Assembly (NCBI GenBank): GCA_021798415.1
Contig: JAJZGO010000018.1
Coordinates: 1 to 19,898 of the forward strand
DNA: 19,898 nucleotides
Direction: 5' to 3'
Source of the DNA: Thermoplasmata archaeon
GTDB taxonomy: Archaea > Thermoplasmatota > Thermoplasmata > Lutacidiplasmatales > UBA184
The number at the start of each line of letters is the position of its first letter. Positions within the stretch are counted from its first letter, which is position 1. This document shows positions 14,341-19,898 of the stretch, piece by piece. The notes beneath the pieces were generated by a model. It saw only the letters and a program-made list of their open reading frames with translations. It was not told the origin of the DNA and searched no databases. The translations under genes were made by a program, and so were the position numbers.

Positions 14341-14346
14341 CTTATC
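14341..14346 (+). promoter_or_regulatory. TATA-like box for the ABC exporter operon
   Basis: CTTATC starts 31 nt before the GTG at 14372. This favours the GTG over the longer upstream open frame, whose extra residues are Ser/Arg/Pro-rich. The preceding bases 14076-14340 hold no gene I can support. Confidence 0.45.
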
Positions 14347-14371
14347 GGCGGCCCGCGGAGTGGGTGGAACA

Positions 14372-15370
14372 GTGACCGCTCGTCTCGCCGACATGTCCGC
14401 CGATGGCTCGAGGGAGCCGGTGATCTCCGCGGAGGATCTCCGGCACACGTACGACCGCCGGCACTTCGCGCTCGACGGCGTCCGCTTCACGGTGCGTCGC
14501 GGCGAGGTGTTCGGGCTCCTGGGACGGAATGGCGCCGGGAAGTCCACCCTCATCAAGGCGATGACCACACTGATCCAGCCGACCTCCGGCTCGCTGCGGG
14601 TCCTCGGGATGGACCCCGCCCGGGACGGTCAGAAGATCCGCCGACGCATCGGCGTGGTCCAACAAGGAGAGTCGTTCGATTTCACGACGGTCCAGGGAAA
14701 CCTGGACGTCTACGGCGTGCTCTGGGGGGTACCGAGGGCCGAGCGGACGCGCCGGCGCGAGCGGCTCCTGGCGCAGTTCGAACTCGGGGACGTTCGCAAG
14801 CGACGGGCCTTCGACCTGTCCGGCGGACAGAAGCGACGGGTTCAGGTCGCGCGCGAGTTCATGCACGATATGGAGATCCTCTTTCTCGACGAGCCGACCG
14901 TCGGCCTCGACGTGATCATGCGGCGCGCCCTGCTCGACTCGATCCGCGCCGAGGTCCGACGGGGCCTCACGGTCGTGTTCACGACCCACAACCTCGAGGA
15001 GGCGGACTACCTCTGCGACCGCGTCGCGGTGCTTGACGAGGGCCGGATCCTCGTCCAAGACGACCTTGAGAACTTGAAGCGCCTCTACGGGGGGAAGAAG
15101 ACGATCGACCTGACCGTCCGCGACGGCGACGCCGCCCGGTTCTACGCCGCCCTCTCCGACGCTCTCGGCGCCCGGGCGTCCGTCCGACCGACCGGGGGCT
15201 CCGCCGTGATCCTCACGGACGACCCGAGGGAGGCGCTCGCGAAGATCGTCGAACTCTCCCAGACGACCGGCGTGCAACTCGAGTGGCTCAACGTGCGGCT
15301 GAACACGCTCGAGGACGTGTTCCTCCGTTCGGTCGGGCACGAAGGAGGCGAGGACCGTGGCGCTGCCTAA
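14372..15370 (+). CDS. ABC transporter ATP-binding protein (DrrA/ABC-2 type)
   Basis: A 332-residue ATPase subunit. Walker A is GRNGAGKST (51-59), the Q-loop is GVVQQ (94-98), the signature is LSGGQKRRV (149-157), Walker B is EILFLDEPTVGLD (168-180), and the switch His is TTHN (206). A C-terminal extension of about 100 residues ends in LNTLEDVFLRSVG, typical of the daunorubicin-resistance (DrrA) class. It powers the membrane subunit encoded next, whose GTG start overlaps this gene by 14 nt. The GTG start is chosen on the TATA box; an ATG seven codons later is possible. Such exporters move lipids, drugs or polysaccharides; nothing here identifies the cargo. Confidence 0.9.
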   Translation: MTARLADMSADGSREPVISAEDLRHTYDRRHFALDGVRFTVRRGEVFGLLGRNGAGKSTLIKAMTTLIQPTSGSLRVLGMDPARDGQKIRRRIGVVQQGESFDFTTVQGNLDVYGVLWGVPRAERTRRRERLLAQFELGDVRKRRAFDLSGGQKRRVQVAREFMHDMEILFLDEPTVGLDVIMRRALLDSIRAEVRRGLTVVFTTHNLEEADYLCDRVAVLDEGRILVQDDLENLKRLYGGKKTIDLTVRDGDAARFYAALSDALGARASVRPTGGSAVILTDDPREALAKIVELSQTTGVQLEWLNVRLNTLEDVFLRSVGHEGGEDRGAA

Positions 15371-16124
15371 CCTCCTGAGGCTCATCTACCGCAACATCGT
15401 CGTCAACACCGACCCCGGGAGCCTCGTCATCCTGATCGGGCTCCCGGGGCTCTACCTCGTCTTCTTCGGTTTCGGGTTCCAGTCCATCACGTCGTCGTCG
15501 GGGTCAGGGACGAGCTACCTCTCGTTCCTCACGCCCGGGATCATGGCGTTCCAGGTCGTGATGGCCGGGACGGTCGGAGGAGGGATCCTCTGGGCCGATC
15601 GACGGTGGGGAATGCTCGCGCAGCTCCTCTCGGGCCCGTTCACGCGCCTCCAGTACCTCCTCGGGATCATGCTCACCTCGATGATGTTCGGCCTCGGCGG
15701 GGCGCTGGTCATGCTCGGGGTCGCCTACGCCCTCCTGGGCTCGATCCCGACGGGCCTCTGGGCGCTCTCCGTGATCTTCGGGTCGATCACCCTGGGGTCG
15801 ATCTTCTTCGGAGCGCTCATGCTGCTCCTCGCGGCCGTCCTGAAGTCGAACACGGCGTACAACAGCGTGCAGATCCTTCTGATCTTCGTCGTGAACTTCG
15901 CCAGCACGGTCTTCTACCCGCTGACCGGCGGGCTCCCGCTCGCCTTGCGGGCCCTGTTCGAGGTCAACCCGCTCACCTACGTCTCCGACGCGGTGCGGGG
16001 AGCGTATGCCGGGACCCTGACGACGACCGACGCCTACCAGATGATCGTCCTCGTGGCGGAGATGGGCCTCGTCCTGTTCCTCGCGGTGAGGGCCTACATG
16101 CGCTCGGACCTCTCGTACGAGTGA
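15357..16124 (+). CDS. ABC-2 type transporter permease (DrrB-like)
   Basis: A 255-residue integral membrane protein with about six hydrophobic helices: VILIGLPGLYLVFFGFGF near 22-40, IMAFQVVMAGTVGGGILWA, LGIMLTSMMFGLGGALVML, ALSVIFGSITLGSIFFGALM, ILLIFVVNFASTVFYPL, and a last one at QMIVLVAEMGLVLFLAV. The segment FEVNPLTYVSDAVRGAYAG is the conserved ABC-2 permease motif near the end. It overlaps the ATPase gene by 14 nt and forms the exporter with it. The next gene begins more than 300 nt later, so this is a two-gene operon. Confidence 0.9.
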   Translation: MALPNLLRLIYRNIVVNTDPGSLVILIGLPGLYLVFFGFGFQSITSSSGSGTSYLSFLTPGIMAFQVVMAGTVGGGILWADRRWGMLAQLLSGPFTRLQYLLGIMLTSMMFGLGGALVMLGVAYALLGSIPTGLWALSVIFGSITLGSIFFGALMLLLAAVLKSNTAYNSVQILLIFVVNFASTVFYPLTGGLPLALRALFEVNPLTYVSDAVRGAYAGTLTTTDAYQMIVLVAEMGLVLFLAVRAYMRSDLSYE

Positions 16125-16432
16125 ACCCTCGCGAGCCGGGTCTCGGCTCCCCGGAGTCGTTCTCGGCGATCGGGGTCTGGGACGCGATGCCCTAGATACT
16201 CCGGAGCACTCGTCTCGACGGGGCAGCGTAGCGCGGGTTGCTCTCCGGTCATGCCCGACTCACGTGCGGCCGGCCGCACCCCGGCATGAGCGGGGGATCC
16301 GCGAGGGGTGGCGACTCGTCCGGCCACCGGCAGGCTCATAAACTCGCCCTCCGCTACTTGACCACGGGTCGGGTCCGCGGCCGCTGCGCTCGGGCGGTCG
16401 TCGACCTTCCCACCTCCTGGGGAGATGCGGGC
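16125..16432. other. Gap upstream of pyruvate kinase, no gene recognised
   Basis: No frame codes for a recognisable protein. An AT-rich CTCATAAACT at 16335-16344 is the best TATA-like candidate and would start a message with a leader of about 65 nt, unlike the leaderless genes elsewhere in the window. A purine-rich GGGGAGA lies shortly before the ATG and may act as a ribosome binding site. Confidence 0.4.
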
Positions 16433-17497
16433 ATGAAGTTCCGAAAGGCCCTGCTCTGCACGCTCGGCCCGAGCTCGCTCAACCCCAAGGTGATCGCTCA
16501 ACTGGAAGCCGCGGGCGCCACGACGTTCCGGATCAACATGTCGCACACGAAGGCCCGCGACCTCGAGCGCATCATCCGGTACGTCCAGAAGCACACCCGG
16601 GTGCCGGTCTCGATCGACACCGAGGGCGCGCAGATCCGCACGGGCGAGATGGACGGCGGGGTGACGGTCCGCGCCGGCACCCAGGTGCGCCTCGTTTCCC
16701 GACCGGTCAACGGCGACGCCACGACCCTCCCGCTCACCCCAGGGAACGTCGTCGAGATGCTCGCGCCCGGTGCCCGGCTGAGCATCGATTTCGACTCGGT
16801 CGTGCTCCGCGTCGAGGGCCTCATCGACGGGGCAGCGGTCGCCACGGTCCTCGTCGGAGGCGAGGTCGGGTCCCGGAAGGCGGTCACCGCCCTGCCCGCC
16901 CCGCGACTTCCGACGCTGTCCGACAAGGACCTCGTGGCGATCCAGATCGCACGACGGAACCGGATCCGTCAGTACGCCCTCTCCTTCTGCGACGACAAGG
17001 AGTCGGTCCTCCGACTGCGGAAGCTGGTCGGGCCGAGGAGCACGATCGTCGCCAAGATCGAGAGCCGGGACGGGGTGCGGAACCTGGGGGAGATCGCGCA
17101 GGCCGCGGACGGGGTCCTCATCGACCGGGGGGACCTATCGCGCGAGGTCCGCCTCGAAGCGATCCCGCTCCTCCAGAAGGCGATCATCCGCAAGGCGAAC
17201 GCGCTCGGCACTCCGGTCTACGTGGCCACGAACCTCCTAGAGTCGATGGTCGCCCGCCGGGCTCCGACCCGGGCCGAGGTGAACGACGTCATCAACACCC
17301 TGCTCGACGGCGCGGACGGTCTCGTCCTCGCCGCGGAGACCGCGATCGGCAAGTATCCGGTCGAGGCCGCCCGCATGATCGCGACCCTCCTGCGGGAGTA
17401 CGAGGGGTCGCTCGAGGGATACCACATCGACGACCTGCTGGGCGACCACCCGCTCTCGAAAGCGCCGCAGGCCCCGGACCTCCGGCGGGCGCCGTAG
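16433..17497 (+). CDS. Pyruvate kinase lacking the C-terminal domain
   Basis: A 354-residue protein covering the A and B domains of pyruvate kinase (PEP + ADP to pyruvate + ATP). Visible active-site segments: FRINMSHT (Arg33, Asn35, Ser37), DTEGAQIRTG (Asp62, Thr63), AKIESRDG (Lys208, Glu210), DRGDLSRE (Asp234), ATNLLESM (Thr266) and TRAEVNDVINTLLDGADG. The B domain lies at about 70-155. The usual C-terminal domain of about 120 residues, which binds effectors and builds the tetramer, is absent; the protein stops soon after the A domain. Two usual residues differ: DTKGPEIRTG is DTEGAQIRTG, so Lys is Glu and the Glu linked to potassium dependence is Gln. It could be an unregulated pyruvate kinase or a related phosphotransferase. 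Confidence 0.8.
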   Translation: MKFRKALLCTLGPSSLNPKVIAQLEAAGATTFRINMSHTKARDLERIIRYVQKHTRVPVSIDTEGAQIRTGEMDGGVTVRAGTQVRLVSRPVNGDATTLPLTPGNVVEMLAPGARLSIDFDSVVLRVEGLIDGAAVATVLVGGEVGSRKAVTALPAPRLPTLSDKDLVAIQIARRNRIRQYALSFCDDKESVLRLRKLVGPRSTIVAKIESRDGVRNLGEIAQAADGVLIDRGDLSREVRLEAIPLLQKAIIRKANALGTPVYVATNLLESMVARRAPTRAEVNDVINTLLDGADGLVLAAETAIGKYPVEAARMIATLLREYEGSLEGYHIDDLLGDHPLSKAPQAPDLRRAP

Positions 17498-17854
17498 GCG
17501 GGGCCCCGCCGAGCCCGTCTCCCGTCTCCATCCTCTCCGACGGCCGGTGACTCAGCGGACGAGCGGTTGCCCGCCCGCGCGGGCGGAGGCGGACGCGGGG
17601 CTCCTCGATCGTGCCGAGCAGGATCTCCGAGGCCTGGATCGCACCCAACGTCAGGAGGCCGGAACGGACAGACGGGTCGTCGCTCAGGCTCGCATCGGAA
17701 GCGACCGAAAGCTAGGTACGCGGCCGGTCGAGGCGGTGCTCTTCGGTAGTGCGAACGGGTCGGGTCCTCGCCCGTGCGCTCGGCGTCGCGAGGGAGTCGC
17801 GGAGGAGGAGCCCGCCCGGCAATCCTTACGAAGGGCCGGCGGCTCCGCGGAAGA
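17498..17854. other. Gap between pyruvate kinase and poxB
   Basis: No gene that I can support. Open frames on both strands are shadows or lack starts. The right end carries CTTACG at 17825-17830, about 30 nt before the poxB ATG, the likely TATA-like box. The gap means poxB probably has its own promoter rather than being co-transcribed with pyruvate kinase. Confidence 0.45.
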
Positions 17855-19579
17855 ATGCCCACCACTCTCGCGGAAGCGCTCGTAGGGTCTCTCGCGCGGT
17901 CGGGCGTCCGGCGGATCTACGGGATCACGGGCGACTCGCTGAACTCGGTCGCCGACGCGGTCCGTCGGGACGGTACGATCTCGTGGGTGCACACCCGGCA
18001 CGAGGAGGCGGCCGCGTTCGCCGCGGCGGCGGAGGCGTACCTCACGGGAGCGCTCGCGGTGTGCGCCGGCAGCTGTGGACCGGGGAACCTTCACCTCATC
18101 AACGGCCTCTACGAGGCGCACCGGGACCGCGTCCCCCTCCTCGCGATCGCGTCGCAGATCCCGACCGCCGAGATCGGCAGCAACTACTTCCAGGAGACGC
18201 ATCCGCAGGAGCTCTTCCGGGAATGCTCCGCGTACGTCGAGCTCGTGCTCGACGCCGCCCAGTTCCCGGCGGTGTACGCTCGGGCGGTCCGGACGGCCGT
18301 CGCGCAGCGGGACGTGGCCGTCCTCGTCCTGCCCGGCGACGTCGGCTGGCAGCGTCTCGAGGGGGAGCTCCCGTCGGTGCCGACCGCGACCGGAGCGGTC
18401 GGCCCGACGCCGAGCGACGCGGACTTGGGCCGTCTTGCCTCTTGGCTCAACGAAGGAGAGCGCGTGACGATCCTCGCCGGCGCCGGGTGCGCCGGAGCCC
18501 ACGACGAACTCATGGAGGTCGCCCGGGCCCTCCACGCCCCGGTGGTGCACGCCCTCAGGGGAAAGGAGTCCGTCGAGCCGAACAACCCGTTCGACGTCGG
18601 CATGACCGGCCTTCTCGGCTTCTCCTCCGGGTACGTCGCGATGGAGCGCGCCGATACCCTCCTCATCGTCGGGAGCGACTTCCCGTATCGGGCGTTCTAC
18701 CCGGAGAAGGCCCGCATCGCCCAGATCGATGCCCGCGGCGAGCAGATCGGACGGCGTACACGGGTCGACCTCGGCGTCGTCGGCGACGCGGCGACGACGC
18801 TGAGAGCCCTCGTCCCTCGGCTCGCGCGACGGTCCGCGGACGATCACCTCCGCGCCTCGCTCGATCACTACCATAAGGCTCGCGAGGATCTCGACCGGCT
18901 GGCGGTCCCCGCGCCCGACGGCGAGTCGCTTCACCCCCAGTTCGTCGCCCGCACGATCGACCAGCTCGCCGGCCCGGACGCGATCTTCACGTGCGACGTC
19001 GGGACCCCGACCCTTTGGGCCGCCCGGTACCTGTCGATGAACGGCCGCCGGCGGCTCTTGGGGTCGTTCAACCACGGCTCGATGGCGAACGCCCTCCCGC
19101 AGGCGATCGGGGCGCAGCTCGTGTCGCCGGACCGCCCGGTGATCGCGCTCTCGGGCGACGGGGGACTCTCGATGCTCCTCGGGGAGCTCCTCACCCTTCG
19201 GCAGCATCGCCTCCCGGTCAAGGTCGTGGTCTTCAACAACGGGGCCCTCGGATTCGTCGAGCTCGAGATGAAGGCCGCCGGCCTGCTCGAATACGCGACC
19301 GACCTCGTCGAGACCGACTTCGCGGCGATCGCCCGCGCGGCGGGGCTGCGGGGTATCCGCGTGGAGAGCTCGTCCGCGCTGCGGCCCGCGCTCGAGGAAG
19401 CGTTCGCGGCGCCCGGTCCGGCCGTCGTGGACGTCCGCGTGAACCGGCTCGAGCTCTCGAAACCCCCGAAGCTCGCCTGGGCGGAGGTCTCGGGGTTCAG
19501 CCTCTACCTCATGAAAGCCGTCCTGAGCGGCCAAGGCGACGAGGTCGTCGAGCTCGGGAAGCGGGCGCTCTTCGGCTGA
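17855..19579 (+). CDS. poxB: Pyruvate dehydrogenase (quinone) / pyruvate oxidase
   Basis: A 574-residue ThDP- and FAD-dependent enzyme that converts pyruvate to acetate and CO2 and passes electrons to membrane quinone. It aligns from end to end with E. coli PoxB (572 residues) as I know that sequence: GVRRIYGITGDSLNSVADAV, the catalytic Glu50 in TRHEEAAAFAA, CAGSCGPGNLHLINGLYEAH, GSNYFQETHPQELFRECS, MTGLLGFSSGY, FTCDVGTPTLWAARYLSMNG, and the ThDP-Mg motif beginning SGDGGLSMLLGE and ending VVVFNNGALGF. The C-terminus FSLYLMKAVLSGQGDEVVEL resembles the amphipathic membrane-binding tail of PoxB. The ATG is chosen because it matches the PoxB start and lies 30 nt after CTTACG; an upstream Met adds only Arg/Gly-rich residues. 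Close similarity to the bacterial enzyme suggests transfer (inference). Confidence 0.93.
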   Translation: MPTTLAEALVGSLARSGVRRIYGITGDSLNSVADAVRRDGTISWVHTRHEEAAAFAAAAEAYLTGALAVCAGSCGPGNLHLINGLYEAHRDRVPLLAIASQIPTAEIGSNYFQETHPQELFRECSAYVELVLDAAQFPAVYARAVRTAVAQRDVAVLVLPGDVGWQRLEGELPSVPTATGAVGPTPSDADLGRLASWLNEGERVTILAGAGCAGAHDELMEVARALHAPVVHALRGKESVEPNNPFDVGMTGLLGFSSGYVAMERADTLLIVGSDFPYRAFYPEKARIAQIDARGEQIGRRTRVDLGVVGDAATTLRALVPRLARRSADDHLRASLDHYHKAREDLDRLAVPAPDGESLHPQFVARTIDQLAGPDAIFTCDVGTPTLWAARYLSMNGRRRLLGSFNHGSMANALPQAIGAQLVSPDRPVIALSGDGGLSMLLGELLTLRQHRLPVKVVVFNNGALGFVELEMKAAGLLEYATDLVETDFAAIARAAGLRGIRVESSSALRPALEEAFAAPGPAVVDVRVNRLELSKPPKLAWAEVSGFSLYLMKAVLSGQGDEVVELGKRALFG

Positions 19580-19747
19580 ACGGCCCCGCCGGCCTCCGGC
19601 CCGCCGACGTCGCCCGCTCGGGCGGTCGAGCGACCGACCGGATCCCGCACGAGCTCCTGCCTCGGCGGGCCCAACGCAGGACCCGAGAGCGATTCCCTCT
19701 CGCGTCGAAGATCTTCGGCTGCGCCGTTCGGTCCGGCGCGGCGATGT

Positions 19748-19897
19748 TCAGGCCGGACAGCCAGAGGCCGCCGTTCCGGGAAGGAAGGCGAAGACCCACG
19801 CGTCGCTCTCGTGGAAGACGACCGAGAAGTCGGGCGAGCTCTCGAGCGGATCGGGCGACAAGGGGGCGTACGAGACCGAGGTCTGTCCCGTGACCAG
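19748..19897 (-). CDS. C-terminal end of an unidentified gene cut by the window edge
   Basis: A 49-codon open frame enters from the right edge on the minus strand and stops with TGA. About 88% of its codons end in G or C, as in the true genes here. It reads as a Ser/Pro/Phe-rich chain with strand-like stretches (SPDFSVVFHESDAWVFAFLP) and a Cys near the end. I do not recognise the family. It converges with poxB, leaving about 170 nt between stops. The start and most of the gene lie outside the window. Confidence 0.5.
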   Translation of the reverse strand: MVTGQTSVSYAPLSPDPLESSPDFSVVFHESDAWVFAFLPGTAASGCPA

Positions 19898-19898
19898 G

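Noticed and set aside
17515..17700. Minus-strand reading with a protein-like stretch (LGAIQASEILLGTIEEP) downstream of pyruvate kinase
   Set aside because: It has only a weak TTG start, is preceded closely by a stop and runs into the antisense of pyruvate kinase; a remnant is possible but not supportable.
17684..19534. Minus-strand open frame of 616 codons opposite poxB
   Set aside because: Shadow produced by high GC at third codon positions; the plus strand matches PoxB from end to end.
1..19898. CRISPR array, tRNA or rRNA genes
   Set aside because: No regularly spaced direct repeats, no T-loop-like consensus in a cloverleaf context, and no rRNA signature were seen on either strand.

Overview
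The window is a high-GC segment of roughly 20 kb that reads best as an archaeal chromosome fragment, probably from a high-GC Thermoplasmatota-like lineage. The lineage is inference. The support is an archaeal-type ATPase with a DUF234 C-terminus, a zinc-ribbon/nucleotidyltransferase fusion, a DUF1059 miniprotein, a sequon-rich secreted beta-propeller protein, and many genes with no Shine-Dalgarno sequence but a TATA-like box about 25-30 nt before the start codon. The last point is what leaderless archaeal transcripts look like. Several CDSs (adenylate cyclase-TPR, PoxB, DrrA/B-type ABC exporter) look bacterial in family and may have been acquired by transfer.

Left part (1-5.6 kb): an uninterpretable 600-base stretch, a DUF1801 protein (+), a DUF234-type ATPase (-) with a hairpin/T-run terminator and an inverted repeat over its start, a possible 25-codon ORF, a two-helix membrane miniprotein (-), a decayed ABC permease (+) with two in-frame amber codons, and a membrane-anchored beta-propeller protein (+).

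Middle part (5.7-12.5 kb): an eroding accessory region. It holds a HicA toxin remnant (-), a zinc-dependent alcohol dehydrogenase pseudogene (+; two frameshifts and one TAG), an intact class III adenylate cyclase fused to TolB-like and TPR domains (+), a small charged protein (-), a zinc-ribbon/MNT nucleotidyltransferase overlapping a frameshifted HEPN (HepT-type) toxin gene (-), a divergent winged-helix plus nucleotidyltransferase pair (+), and a fragment of an SNF2-type helicase N-terminus broken by TAG (+). A diverged 41-nt repeat occurs in two of the decayed gaps.

Right part (12.6-19.9 kb): intact housekeeping or metabolic genes. These are a TylF-like O-methyltransferase (-), DUF1059 (+), an ABC ATPase/permease pair (+), a pyruvate kinase lacking the C-terminal domain (+), a full-length PoxB-like pyruvate:quinone oxidoreductase (+), and the C-terminal end of an unidentified gene entering from the right edge (-). 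Pyruvate kinase and PoxB could form a short PEP to pyruvate to acetate route feeding electrons to quinone. The nucleotidyltransferase, HEPN and HicA elements of the middle part look like successive toxin-antitoxin or defence modules, several of them dead.
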